A stretch of 64,000 bases of DNA, from positions 21,891,968 through 21,955,967 of the forward strand of contig NC_063052.1 in the NCBI RefSeq assembly GCF_018812025.1. Reading direction: 5' to 3'. How positions within the stretch are numbered: position 1 is the stretch's first letter; each line of letters begins with the position of its first letter. Of the stretch, positions 34,545-47,230 are shown piece by piece. The notes under the pieces are model-generated. The model ran no database searches. It saw only the letters and a program-made list of their open reading frames with translations, and had not been told where the DNA came from. A program made the position numbers and the translations under genes. The DNA is from Megalobrama amblycephala. Its lineage: Eukaryota; Chordata; Actinopteri; Cypriniformes; Xenocyprididae.

Positions 34545-37440
34545 CTAGGCGGTGAGTGCTACAATGAGAGATCTGCCGCTGGGCCAGTCCTGTAAACCTC
34601 TCATTCCTCAGCATGCTCATTCCCCCCCGGTCGAGTTTCCAGATGAGTTCAGCGGCTAACCCTATCGAGAGGAAGATGAAGTGTCACTCCTAGCATCAGA
34701 GGGTGGGCATTATGCCTTCTGACGCTGATGACTCGTCTGTGTTGCCGCCTTTGGGCGTGACAGCGCAGTCTGAGGCTGAGGCAGAGTTGGCAGCTGTGTT
34801 TTCCTAGGCAGCCATGAGCATTGGGCGTGAGTGGTCTCCTCCACCCTGTCCCAAGCACTCATGGCTGGACAATTAGTTCTTGGCGTCAAGCTATGACTAT
34901 CCTGCAAGTCTACCAGGCCAAAGTGTTGAAAGACCTGCTTGAGGGCAGTCCTGACCCTGAGGTAATGCAGGAACTGAGTTCAGCCACCAACTATGCCCTC
35001 TGGGCTACGAAGATGATGGCACAGGCTCTGGGTCAGGTGATGTCCGTTAGTGGTCCAGGAGTGCCATATTTGGCTCAACCTCGCAGAGATGTGGGATGCA
35101 GAGAAAGTGTGCTTTCTCTATGCCCACTCCCAAGGTAGCCTGTTCTGCGACACAGTTATCACCAGTGAAGAAGCAGATAGAGGTGATTAAGCACATCTTG
35201 CCTCGACACAGGTCTTCCTCTAGACCCCTGTTAGCCCAAGCTCTGGCTGCTCATCACCGAGGGTGGCCTGCAAAGGCTGCACTGGTCCTGCAACAGCCTG
35301 GACCGGCAACTAGACCCCAGAAGTCCAGTAGCAGGAAAGGTGGCGCTGCCCGCCTGTCGTCAGGATACTAAGAACCCCCCACAAGGTGTCAAACCTGAGA
35401 TGGGCGACACAGGGAAGGAGAGGCTCCAGACCTGTTTGCCCTGGCCAGGGCGAGCCTCACTCAAATCAGAGGGGGGAGTGAATCTTACATGGTCATTAAA
35501 AGAGCAATTTCTTCTTTCCCTGGGTCTCACACACACAAAATGCTCATGGCTCTCATCTTCTTCATGACCGGACATTGAACACTCACACCAGAAAATCGGG
35601 GGGCGGCTCCCCACGTTCACGAGTCTGCTCAGAACAGGTAAGTGTGCTGAGTATTGATGAGGCCCAGCCTCCTTGACTGTCACAAACTGCCACCACAGTG
35701 GACCCGGGGAGCAAGGTATGTGCTTCAGCACATCGTTCAGCATAAGTAATGAGAGGGTGGGAAAGAAAGGAGGTGAGTTGAGACCAATCGCAGATCTGCA
35801 AGTTTTAAATTGGGCCCTGCACAAGCTTCCATTCAAAATGCTCACGCAGAAACACATTCTTTCATGCATTCAACATCAAGACTGGTTCACAGCGATAGAC
35901 CTGAAGGATGTGTACTTTCATGCCTCAATCCTTTCATGGCACAGACATGTTTATACGGTTTAAACGGTTTGCCTTTGAAGGTTGAGCATATCAGTACCTC
36001 CCCTTCAGACTGTCCCTGTCTCCTTGCATCTTTAAGGATGTCGCAGAGGCTGCCCTTGCCCCCTCTAAGGGAAGTGGGTATTAGCATTCTCAACTACCCT
36101 GATGACTGGTTAATCCTAGCTCACTCGCAAGAGTTGCTGTGCACACAGGGACCTGGTCCCGAGCACCTAGCCCGTTCGGGACTTGAGGTCAACTGGGTGA
36201 ATTGCAAGTTCTCCCTCCTGGCTTTCTTTGCTGCATTCATGCCACTGGGATTGATGTACATGAGATCACCTCAGCATTGGCTTCAGGCAGGAGTCCCGAG
36301 ATGGGAATGGCGCTGTGGCACATCACATTACCATAATGTCAATCTGTCATCGTTTATTCAGCCCTTGGTCAGACCTTGTATTTATAAGGGCAGGAGTTCC
36401 CCTTGAACGAGTATCCAGGTGTGTTGTTGTCACAACATACTCCTCTGAGACCGGCTGGGGCACTGTATGCAATGGGCACACAGACTCGGGACAGTGGACA
36501 GGACCCTGACTGCACTGGCACATCGACTGCCTAAAATTGTTGGCTGTGCAACTAGTTTTGAGGAGGTTTCGACCATTTATTTAGGGCAAACATGTGTTGG
36601 GCCGGACGGACAACACAGCGACAGTGTTGCATGTCATAACTTGCACACGATCTCCTCCTCTAGAGTCAGCAGTGACTGAAGTCACGCAGCTGAAGCGCCC
36701 CCCTCGGCACGGATGCACTGGCAACATAGCTTGCCCCAGGGCCTGTGCAAGTATGGGTTTCCCCCAGTGAGCCTGACTGCACAATCAAGGAAAAGAAAAA
36801 CAAGTCCTAATAGTCACGCTCTACTGGCCCAACCAGACTTGGTTCTCGGAGCTCAAGCTGATGTTGTTGGCTACTCCCTGGCGGGATGGGCTACACCCAC
36901 CACCTTTATTAGATTTTATAGTCGATGCATGAAAACAGTTTTGTCTCTAGTCTTAGGCAATAAGAGGTAAAACTCTGACAAACTGGTTGGATGTAGTACT
37001 TGCATTAGAGCCTTTCCCCAGGTGATAACATGCACCATTAGAGTTTCCTTTGAATGATGAACCCTAGGAACTAACTACCAGGCCCACTACTTATGGTATG
37101 CCTCTTTTCAGGTGAGCCCTTGTAATCTGGCTAGTGCTCTGAATGTAGTGGTTTCCTAACAGTGAACCCATATGATGTATTCTTCCACTGTTCAGTTTCC
37201 CTCTCTGTGAACCCAACTGCCACTGAGGGGTTGAGATGCCATCTCGGCTCCTCATAACAAAGCTGAAGTGTGTGTGCAGCCGGGGTATGGCATGGCATGC
37301 AAATTCCACGTGCCAATTCCACTGGCTTTTTCTGAATACGTTAGAGGTGTTTGGGGCTCTCAAGGGCAACCCCTTAGTGTCTGTATTTCAACACAACATC
37401 TCTGTTCCCTCCATCAGGGAATCAGGGTTACACTGGTAAT
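34545..37440 (+). pseudogene. Decayed DIRS-like retroelement
   Basis: Translation in shifting frames gives a Gag-like part (about 34650-35400, with TKMMAQALGQVMS-type text). A reverse transcriptase core follows, with LRPIADLQVLNWALHKLPFK and WFTAIDLKDVYFHASI (about 35790-35930), then ILNYPDDWLILAHSQE near 36090. The DD pair is kept, but the usual YLDDW reads YPDDW. The IADL..LN phrase and the position of the DDW motif fit DIRS-type rather than LINE elements. The end at 37395-37440 (CCCTCCATCAGGGAATCAGG) resembles a fish DIRS inverted terminus. Multiple frameshifts and stops are present, and I found no tyrosine recombinase motif. Confidence 0.75.
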
Positions 37441-37670
37441 CGAAACGATTTCCTTGTACAATTCTTCTTTTGTGTTCTAATAAAGAACATATGTTGGATG
37501 ACCTGAGGGTGTATCAGCAAAGTTTCATTTTTGTGTGAAATATTATTAATGAAGTTGTCCTGTCACAGTAATAAGCAAAGCATTATACCAACTGGTTTTA
37601 TTTTGCACACATTGGGTTAAGGTGTATTTATATAGGTGTTTTTATTTGTTGTTGTTTGTTTTTTGATTAA

Positions 37671-37928
37671 AGGGTTAATTCACCCCAAAATTATGTCATT
37701 ATTTACTCACCCTCATGTCGTTCCAAACCCGTAAAACTTTTGTTCACCTTCATAGCACAAATTTAGATATTTTAATGAAATCTGAGAGATTTCTGTCCCT
37801 CCAATGACAGTACATGCAACCACCACTTTTTAAAGAGACCATAAAACTAATCCATAGGAATTGAGAGGTTTAGTCCAAATTTTCTGTAAAGGACAGGATC
37901 GCTTTATGTGATGAAGAGATTTAATTAA
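37671..37928. mobile_element. TTAA-target MITE, left arm
   Basis: After a TTAA (37667-37670) the sequence AGGGTTAATTCACCCC, then ACTCACCCTCATGTCG, is the same family as the foldback at 23813. It runs to a TTTAATTAA near 37928. There it is interrupted by another element, and the familiar continuation TTATTCACATATA appears at 39220. Confidence 0.75.
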
Positions 37929-39215
37929 AGGTGCAATAGGAGATTCTTTTCAGAAACATGTTTTGTTATGCCGGTTGAACGAATCCTCATATCCTGATAG
38001 CAATCACTATGTTAAGTGGTCTAAATGTATTTTTTTAAATATATATTAACTGTGGAAGGCATAGGACCATAAAATGTTCGTTCAAACATTGCATTCAGTC
38101 TGAACAGCCCGATAGTATGTGTTCCCTGTCGGTCAACGTGTGTTTGCATAGCACTGCGCAGCCTGTTCACACAGGCATCATACGACATGAGAGCGTTTCT
38201 TGTACACTGTGCAGATTCAGCACATGAATGACAGGCAAACAGCAACAATCTATCTGTCCTTCCGAACCGACAACAAGTGGCACTGTAAAAGTATCTAAAA
38301 GAAAGAGAGTCTTAGAAAGGGCTACAATGGAAAAAGGATGGATTGTTAAAGAGCTAAAACCCTGAATTAATATCGTTGTAATATATATGTTGTTTTTCCA
38401 CACTGGAGACAACTGTTAAAGGGTCTGAAAGCTGATGCAATGGTTGCAATATTTATTTTGGACCAGTAAGTATATAATATGATTCGATTTGGATGAGTTT
38501 TGGTAGTAACACGTAATGTAGCATGTGCAGTTTGTGTACCTTTACTAATTAACTCAATGACAGCAGCACCCAGCATCTAATCGGGAACTACTTTTATATT
38601 GTCAAAGTTACGAGCAAACTACAACATCCACACCTTTGGTGCATGAATTCATAAGGCCACCACCAACAAATGTTTCGACCATTTGTTTTTGGGTCTTGCT
38701 ACAAACAATGAGTAAAACGTCTTGTTTCCTTCTTCAATGAAAACACCCTCAGCATCCCTGCAGGTAATGTGCGTGCCATCTTTAGCACGAAATATAGTTT
38801 TGTGTTGTTCCTTTGCTTGATATTCTGGCAATGTTTTGCTGAAATGCTATCGCTTTTCTGGTTCTAAAAACAGTGATGTGGTTTATTTTGTTCTCAATGC
38901 TGCTAGTTTTTCATCAGTTGTCACATTAGAAATGACCAGCATATCCATTTGCTGCATCTAATTCCGTTTTTAAAAAGATGTTTACGTTTTTTATTGTAGT
39001 ACTGTTATTCACTGTACTGTAAAGTTTTGAATGAATGACACAATGTAATCCAATAACGTTGTCTCTGGTCGTCTTGCTTCTGGTCTGTGTGTTCATGTAT
39101 TTTGAAGGCGTGGCTGTGGATGGCGATTTGCAGGGAGAATGGGATGCTAGCAGGCTAAAGTCTTTAAATGCTAGCAGGCTAAAGTTAGCATTTTCCCAGA
39201 ACACCTACCGCACCT
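37929..39215. mobile_element. Probable second TTAA-type MITE nested in the first
   Basis: Begins AGGTGCAATAGGAGATTC after TTAA, and ends near CCTACCGCACCT. The ends are partial inverted repeats (AGGTGCAATAGG versus AGGTGCGGTAGG). The flanking host repeat appears to resume at TTATTCACATATA. The right target copy reads TTTA, so the duplication is imperfect. A 17-base unit (GCTAGCAGGCTAAAGT) is duplicated at 39147-39185. Confidence 0.6.
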
Positions 39216-39442
39216 TTTATTCACATATACACTACCTAAAGTTTAACTTTAGTGTGGACCTATATAAACACTGAATAAGTGTTAATTTTCTCACTGTGAG
39301 TGTGAATTTGTTTATTTTATAATTGATAGGAAAGCGTGCAGAACATATTTACATATTCACCTAAACACCTCTCTCAGCAGTGTGGACAGCATCGGGATGT
39401 TGGCTAACAATACACTGCTGGTTACGTATTTCAACTTTTTTT

Positions 39443-42400
39443 AATCCCCTAAGAGCCCCTTACAAACACTTGTGAAAAAAAAACTGATCAACCTTAGTGA
39501 AATTCATTCATACACATTACTGTAAAGAGAAAAAAATTCAGTAGATGATTAGAGCTAATTTCACTTGAAAAGGAAGCTGTGGCCGCACGTCTCACAAACT
39601 CATTTAGGCAATGGCGGATAGTCGCATATACACCAAGTTGTATAGGAAGCCATTCACACTGAAAGTGGGACGAAACAGTGCACTGTTACAGAGCTCACGC
39701 CGCGCTGTCTGTACTATGGAAAGCCAAAAACACCAGAAGTGGGACGATACAGCGCGGTGTTACAGAGCTGGCGCTGCACTGTCATGTCATCTGCGCGGTT
39801 CAAATGACCGAGCCGACTTGACAGTCAGCGCAGTGAGGACGTGTTTGCTAGCGCCACCGAATGGACATCGTGGCGCAAACTAATCTCACCAGCTTGGCGC
39901 TGAACAATTAAAACAGCACAGTGCAAATCACAATTACTGCTCTGCAGAATTTCAGCTGTTTTCCCCTTTACATAAGATAATGAAGATAAAGAGAATTAAG
40001 TTATACATTTCTTTTGCATATTTTGCTTATATTTCATATTAGTAGTACATATAAACAAACAGTATTGTTCCTTAGGCTACTTATAGGGTGCAAGTTCTGT
40101 AACCACATCCCACTTTTGCTGTGTTTGGCTTCCCATACGTACAGTGGCACTACGCGCTAGTAAACACGTTTCCCCTGCGATGTCGAGTCAGTTGCGCAGC
40201 CCGGTCCATTGAGCCACACCGATGTCAGCGCAGAGCGAGCTCTGTAAGAGCACGCTGTTTCATCCAACTTTCAGTATGAATGGCTTTCCATAGTTTGGTT
40301 TCCTTTACAACTCATTCAACTAACCGCCATTGCCTAAATGAGTTTGTGAGATACGCGCCAAATTAAAAGAAAGTGTGGCCACAGCTTCCTTTTCAAGTGA
40401 AATTAGCTCTCATCAACTAATGAAATCTTTTCTCATTTCAGTAATGTGTATGAATGAATTTCACTAAGGTGGATCAATGTTTTCACTAGTGTTTGTAAGA
40501 GTCTTTTTCAGTAATGCGTTTGAATGAATTTCACTAAGGTGGATCAATGTTTTCACTAGTGTTTGTAAGAGTCTATTTCAGTAATGCGTTTGAATGAATT
40601 TCACTAAGGTGGATCAATGTTTTCACTAGTGTTTGTAAGAGTCTTTTTCAGTAATGCGTTTGAATGAATTTCACTAAGGTGGATCAATGTTTTCACTAGT
40701 GTTTGTAAGAGTCTTTTTCAGTAATGCGTTTGAATGAATTTCACTAAGGATGATCAATGTTTTCACTAGTGTTTGTAAGAGTCTATTTCAGTAATGCGTT
40801 TGAATGAATTTCACTAAGGTGGATCAATGTTTTCACTAGTGTTTGTAAGAGTCTTTTTCAGAAATGCGTTTGAATGAATTTCACTAAGGTGGATCAATGT
40901 TTTCACTAGTGTTTGTTAGAGTCTTTTTCAGTAATGCGTTTGAATGAATTTCACTAAGGTGGATCAATGTTTTCACTAGTGTTTGTAAGAGTCTATTTCA
41001 GTAATGCGTTTGAATGAATTTCACTAAGGTGGATCAATGTTTTCACTAGTGTTTGTAAGAGTCTTTTTCAGTAATGCGTTTGAATGAATTTCACTAAGGT
41101 TGATCAATGTTTTCACTAGTGTTTGTAAGAGTCTTTTTCAGTAATGCGTTTGAATGAATTTCACTAAGGTTGATCAATGTTTTCACTAGTGTTTGTAAGA
41201 GTCTTTTTCTAATGCGTATGAATGAATTTCACTAAGGTTGATCAATGTTTTCACTAGTGTTTGTAAGAGTCTTTTTCTAATGCGTTTGAATGAATTTCAC
41301 TAAGGATGATCAATGTTTTCACTAGTGTTTGTAAGAGTCTTTTTCAGTAATGCGTTTGAATGAATTTCACTAAGGTGGATCAATGTTTTCACTAGTGTTT
41401 GTAAGAGTCTATTTCAGTAATGCGTTTGAATGAATTTCACTAAGGTGGATCAATGTTTTCACTAGTGTTTGTAAGAGTCTATTTCAGTAATGCGTTTGAA
41501 TGAATTTCACTAAGGTGGATCAATGTTTTCACTAGTGTTTGTAAGAGTCTTTTTCAGTAATGCGTTTGAATGAATTTCACTAAGGTTGATCAATGTTTTC
41601 ACTAGTGTTTGTAAGAGTCTTTTTCAGTAATGCGTTTGAATGAATTTCACTAAGGTTGATCAATGTTTTCACTAGTGTTTGTAAGAGTCTTTTTCTAATG
41701 CGTTTGAATGAATTTCACTAAGGATGATCAATGTTTTCACTAGTGTTTGTAAGAGTCTTTTTCAGTAATGCGTTTGAATGAATTTCACTAAGGTTGATCA
41801 ATGTTTTCACTAGTGTTTGTAAGAGTCTTTTTCAGTAATGCGTTTGAATGAATTTCACTAAGGATGATCAATGTTTTCACTAGTGTTTGTAAGAGTCTTT
41901 TTCTAGTATGCGTTTGAATGAATTTCACTAAGGATGATCAATGTTTTCACTAGTGTTTGTAAGAGTCTTTTTCAGTAATGCGTTTGAATGAATTTCACTA
42001 AGGTGGATCAATGTTTTCACTAGTGTTTGTAAGAGTCTTTTTCAGTAATGCGTTTGAATGAATTTCACTAAGGTTGATCAATGTTTTCACTAGTGTTTGT
42101 AAGAGTCTTTTTCAGTAATGCGTTTGAATGAATTTCACTAAGGTTGATCAATGTTTTCACTAGTGTTTGTAAGAGTCTTTTTCTAATGCGTATGAATGAA
42201 TTTCACTAAGGTTGATCAATGTTTTCACTAGTGTTTGTAAGAGTCTTTTTCTAATGCGTTTGAATGAATTTCACTAAGGATGATCAATGTTTTCACTAGT
42301 GTTTGTAAGAGTCTTTTTCAGTAATGCGTTTGAATGAATTTCACTAAGGTGGATCAATGTTTTCACTAGTGTTTGTAAGAGTCTATTTCAGTAATGCGTT

Positions 42401-43295
42401 TGAATGAATTTCACTAAGGTGGATCAATGTTTTCACTAGTGTTTGTAAGAGTCTATTTCAGTAATGCGTTTGAATGAATTTCACTAAGGTGGATCAATGT
42501 TTTCACTAGTGTTTGTAAGAGTCTTTTTCAGTAATGCGTTTGAATGAATTTCACTAAGGTTGATCAATGTTTTCACTAGTGTTTGTAAGAGTCTTTTTCA
42601 GTAATGCGTTTGAATGAATTTCACTAAGGATGATCAATGTTTTCACTAGTGTTTGTAAGAGTCTATTTCAGTAATGCGTTTGAATGAATTTCACTAAGGT
42701 TGATCAATGTTTTCACTAGTGTTTGTAAGAGTCTTTTTCAGTAATGCGTTTGAATGAATTTCACTAAGGTTGATCAATGTTTTCACTAGTGTTTGTAAGA
42801 GTCTTTTTCTAATGCGTATGAATGAATTTCACTAAGGTTGATCAATGTTTTCACTAGTGTTTGTAAGAGTCTTTTTCTAATGCGTATGAATGAATTTCAC
42901 TAAGGTTGATCAATGTTTTCACTAGTGTTTGTAAGAGTCTTTTTCTAATGCGTATGAATGAATTTCACTAAGGTTGATCAATGTTTTCACTAGTGTTTGT
43001 AAGAGTCTTTTTCTAATGCGTTTGAATGAATTTCACTAAGGATGATCAATGTTTTCACTAGTGTTTGTAAGAGTCTTTTTCAGTAATGCGTTTGAATGAA
43101 TTTCACTAAGGTGGATCAATGTTTTCACTAGTGTTTGTAAGAGTCTATTTCAGTAATGCGTTTGAATGAATTTCACTAAGGTGGATCAATGTTTTCACTA
43201 GTGTTTGTAAGAGTCTTTTTCTAATGCATATGAATGAATTTCACTAAGGTTGATCAATGTTTTTCGTTTCACTAAAGTTTATAAGAGGCTTTTCA
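39443..43295. mobile_element. Long-TIR element carrying a minisatellite in one arm
   Basis: The left arm (39452-39720) and the region 40225-40500 are inverted relatives. CTCATTTAGGCAATGGCGG at 39600-39618 matches CCGCCATTGCCTAAATGAG at 40324-40342. AAGGAAGCTGTGGCC matches GGCCACAGCTTCCTT, and GAAAGCCATTCA-type sequence matches on both sides. The outermost part, CTTACAAACACTTGTGAAAA through CCTTAGTGAAATTCATTCAT, is present once on the left. On the right its complement is tandemly amplified (40439-43265). After the array a degraded end, GTTTATAAGAGGC, mirrors the left GCCCCTTACAAAC. Confidence 0.85.
40439..43265 (+). repeat. 70-bp minisatellite, about 40 copies
   Basis: The unit is 70 bp, containing GTAATGCGTTTGAATGAATT, TCACTAAGGTGGATCAATGT and TTTCACTAGTGTTTGTAAGA. 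A 68-bp variant has TTTTCTAATGCG in place of TTTTCAGTAATGCG. Positions after AAGG alternate between TGG, TTG and ATG. The copies are nearly identical, so the expansion is recent. The same variant series recurs at about 974 bp (for example 41201 and 42175), a 14-unit higher-order repeat. Confidence 0.97.
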
Positions 43296-44080
43296 ATAAT
43301 TATGGCTTATACAGCCCCTCATAGGGTTGCAAAATTTCACCACTGTTTTTTAATACACTAAGTGAAAGTTTTGAATTCAGATTTCAATTCAGCTCTTTAT
43401 GCATTATTTCATTGCTTTATGCAAGCATTGCAATTCTGCTACACTGGGTCTCTGAGGGTTAAACACTTGTGAAGAGGAAATGGATTATTTAGCCTTATAG
43501 CAATTTTGACAACGGAGCAATTTACAATTTATCATCATGCTGGTCTTTTTGTTAAATCTTATTAAAATAAAATATAGCTAGTAAGCTTATGCTTTAAAGC
43601 AAATCACTGGAGGCAGAGTTTTTACATTTATAACAAAGCTCGCCGATAACATCTGCACTTTGATGTAGTGTTGTCTGTTGAGCCCTTACAAAAACCACAC
43701 TGACGTTTAATCACTGTGAGAAAAAAAAACAGAAAAGTTCCTATCGCATAGCATCAAGCTGACCCCAATTTTTTCCTCATTCTTTTCCATGCGGGAACCA
43801 TGACAGCCACTTTGAATGTGCTCCTGTATCAGTCACTGATTAGGGGCTGAAAGTCTGGGTGCTTGGACACTGTGGAGAATTAATCAGTCAAGTTGTTGAA
43901 CGTAGAGGATGTCTGCTGCCGTGGCCAGTCCTGTGGGGAATTGAGTTGGCCACCTTTGGGTCAGATGGAAACTGTCATTTAATGTCACGCTGCTCAGTAA
44001 CATTATGGATGCCATCTCCCCTTTCGTAGGTCACACGACCTCCTTCTCTTTGGGAGCCTTCACGTAAAGGCCAAAGTATG
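43296..44080. other. Intron 2 sequence, nothing identified
   Basis: No exon or element is seen; base composition is moderate. Confidence 0.5.
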
Positions 44081-44082
<2 letters not shown>

Positions 44083-44119
<37 letters not shown>

Positions 44120-44235
44120 GAGAAGAGAAGAGAAGAGAAGAGAAGAGAAGAGAAGAGAAGAGAAGAGAAGAGAAGAGAAGAGAAGAGAAGAGAAGAGAAG
44201 AGAAGAGAAGAGAAGAGAAGAGAAGAGAAGAGAAG
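44083..44235. repeat. (AG)n followed by (AGAAG)n microsatellite
   Basis: About 17 AG units, then about 24 perfect AGAAG pentanucleotides. The minus-strand open frames here (SLLFS repeats) are artefacts. Confidence 0.96.
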
Positions 44236-44683
44236 GAGTGGAACGAATACACAAGCGATGAGAGAGAAGGTTAATCAAGAAATCAAGTTGGGAATATGGA
44301 GGAATTGACTTACAGAATGCATGAGGAGCTTTACCATATGTTTCTTAATTTGAATTTCTATAGAATAACTGCACAAGACATTAGAGCTGTCTTCTCTCTT
44401 TTCACTGTCATATTGTCTGATTTGGTAATACAATTGTTAATTGCAGTGAAGCCACTTTCAATTAAAATGGAAAAAATTAAATAGGATCTGGTGGACTGGG
44501 AATGCTAGTTCAATGGAAGGAAAAGAAACAGTGTAAGAGAATGAACTGGACAGCTGCAATTGAGTAAAAGAGCTGTAGTGCTGTTTACAAAAGGGATTGA
44601 TTTATATAAAGATTGGAAAAAATGAACAGATTAAACCAAAACGTTGTTTGTGAACCCTCTGGAAATACCAAGATTTGGGCTAT
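44236..44683. other. Intron 2 sequence, nothing identified
   Basis: An open frame at 44296-44484 shows no recognisable domain and no splice context. No repeat is recognised. Confidence 0.5.
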
Positions 44684-45333
44684 TTAAAGGGGACCTATTA
44701 CACAAAATTCACTTTTACATGGTGTTTGAACATAAATGAGTGTTGGCAGTGTGTACACAACCACCCTATAATGATAAAAATCCACCCACTCATTTTTTTT
44801 AATCCCCATAAATCATAAGCAATGTTTCAGAACAAGCTGTTCGCAGGGTCTGTACAAAGTGACGTGACTGTTGACGGACACTGCCGTATTAGCATAGACC
44901 CCACCCTGAGTGAGTACACTCACCAGTCCGCCATTGTCTCTAGCGACAAGAATGTCTGGTAAGCAATTGAGGAATTTCGTTGCTGGATGTAAGAGTGAAC
45001 ATAACAGTCTTCATTTACACCTGACATCTGAGCCGCTGAAAGCAGTGGATTAGTTTTATTTTTGAAGGGAATGCGCCACAGATATAATATACACATGTGA
45101 ATTCTGTCCCTGCTGGTTACGTTCGCAGACATATAATCATCTGTGTTTATGTGAACTCTGTGTTTTTGACAACCTTGTGTGGATTTGACAGTTTAAGCAC
45201 AATAAAATGTGAAAGCGATGTTAGTTTAATACTCATGAGACGTGCCATCTGACAGCCAGCTTTATGTGCATGTGCTTCAGATGCGTGCACTCAGAAAATT
45301 ATAAATTAGAAGTTTAAACTGATATAGCTTTAA

Positions 45334-46695
45334 AGGGCATATTGCAGGTTAGAGATTTAGTGATTCAATGTATAGAAATGTATAGACGCTGAGGAAATTG
45401 TAAATGTTTATTCACACTCATATAACAGACCACAGACATAATTAGCCTGCTATGTGGCCAAAAGAGCAGGGACAGGCAAGGATTAGACAGAAGGAGGAGG
45501 AGACAAATTGAGTGTGTGAGTGAATTTGTGTGAGTGTGAGACTGTATGCATTTGTATACACTGCCATCCAAAAGTTAGGAAACGCCCTAGAAAAGTGGGG
45601 TTTTGGACAATATTGGCATGAATCCTTTTTAATTTATGATCATTTTGCACTGATAAGGGACAACACAAACTACGAAAACATATGTTATTACATAAACAGT
45701 TTATACATAGAAAAAACTTAAATTTTCGATTCATCAAAATATCCACCATTAGCAGCTATCTGACCTAAACTGGGTTCTAATTGGTTCATTGTATTCTAAA
45801 CTTAATTGGCAATCAGTTGTTGAAGCTATTAAGGTGTGCTGACCCAAAAATCTTTTACAAAACTGGGCCAAGTTTAAACCAGTAACCAGACATCACAGCT
45901 GGCAAAGAGGCATGTCTGACTTTGACATGTATATATTGGCTTTATTATGTATGAAAATTATTATTGCTGTTCTTCAATGATAATGTCAAGTTACTTTAAT
46001 GCATTTGCACCAAAAAATGATAAGGATTTATGCTGATATCGTCCAAAACCACACTTTGCCAGGGGTGTTTCCAAACTTTTGGAGGGCATAATTTGTATTC
46101 ATCAGTGTTGAAATTGATTCACGTAAAAATGGCGAAGAAGCATCGCGTATGTAAGTTTATTTATTTAATATCATCATTTACAGTAGTATTACAATGTTGA
46201 ACTCCACCATATCGCCGGGATGATAATCATCCGGTTTAAAGTTAACGCGTTTATCGAAGCAGATGCAGAAGTGAAGTCCCGTCTCTTCACGGAAGATAAC
46301 ACCGTGCTTTTTCTTGTTAGTAAACCTCTGGACTCGATGTTCTGACAGGCTGGAGTTTGTGTAACCTCCACAAACACAATAACTTGCCATGACGATGATA
46401 AATTAAAATACAAAAACTACCGAAAACACACTGATTCACGACTGCTGTTACTGAATACCAACCTACTCTGCACTGAGTCAACACAGAGCTCGGCGAACAA
46501 ATCCCTCTCGTGACATAAAATGATGCGACGTTGAAAAAAAAGTGTTTTTTACAGAGACCGTCACTTTATCTACTAAATTTGTGCCCTTATGTCCTGCAAA
46601 ACATTTTTAAATACTGCAGTACCTTTTTATATGATACTTTCATACAAGGTTATATATTCATCTCGGGAAAAAGAATTTAACCTGCAATATGCACT
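45334..46695. mobile_element. TTAA-target MITE nested in the previous one
   Basis: Inverted ends AGGGCATATTGCAGGTTA and AGTGCATATTGCAGGTTA (minus strand) differ by one base. They are flanked by TTAA at 45330-45333 and 46696-46699. Confidence 0.93.
45559..46088. mobile_element. Tc1/mariner MITE, innermost of the nest
   Basis: Ends CACTGCCATCCAAAAGTTAG and, on the minus strand, TGCCCTCCAAAAGTTTGG are inverted repeats. TA lies at both outer edges. The right end has lost the few terminal bases (ACTG). GGCATGAATCC and GTTTTGGACAATATTGGCAT are part of its subterminal repeats. Confidence 0.85.
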
Positions 46696-47102
46696 TTAAA
46701 ATCCATGCTGGTAATATACTTATAGATGATAATCAAAACCAAGCAGATGTCTAGCATTTGGCAGCTGTGAATGAAGGAAGCGCTATTCTGGATAGGGGTC
46801 GGGGAGCAGCAGCTCATTTGCATTTAAAGACACATGCAAGAAAACAGCATGTTTTTGCTAGCACTCAAAAATGGGAATTTACAAAATGGTATAATAAATG
46901 ATCTGTGAGGTATTTTGAGCTGAAACTTCACAGACATTCTGGGGACACCTGAGACTTAAATTACGAAATGGGGCATAATAGGTCCCTTTTAATGTATGCT
47001 GTCATAATAATAATAATAAAACATCCAAAAAACAAATAAACAGATGTATAATTTATTTATCAATAATCTGGACTTCAACCCTGGAAATAAAACATTTTAT
47101 AA

Positions 47103-47230
<128 letters not shown>

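Larger units (their letters stand above)
44688..46988. mobile_element. TTAA-target MITE (outermost of a three-level nest)
   Basis: Terminal inverted repeats AGGGGACCTATTACAC and AAGGGACCTATTATGC (minus strand) are flanked by TTAA at 44684-44687 and 46989-46992. The interior near both ends is the familiar low-coding MITE text. Most of its 2.3-kb length is a later insertion. Confidence 0.92.

Noticed and set aside
35360..35869. 169-codon minus-strand open frame opposite the DIRS-like element
   Set aside because: It is antisense to a recognisable reverse transcriptase region and has no domain of its own.
40439..43265. Regular array that superficially suggests CRISPR
   Set aside because: The units are contiguous tandem copies with no unique spacers, and the context is a vertebrate intron.
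44031..44278. Hydrophobic SLLFS-repeat open frames that resemble membrane proteins
   Set aside because: They translate the (AGAAG)n and (AG)n microsatellite.
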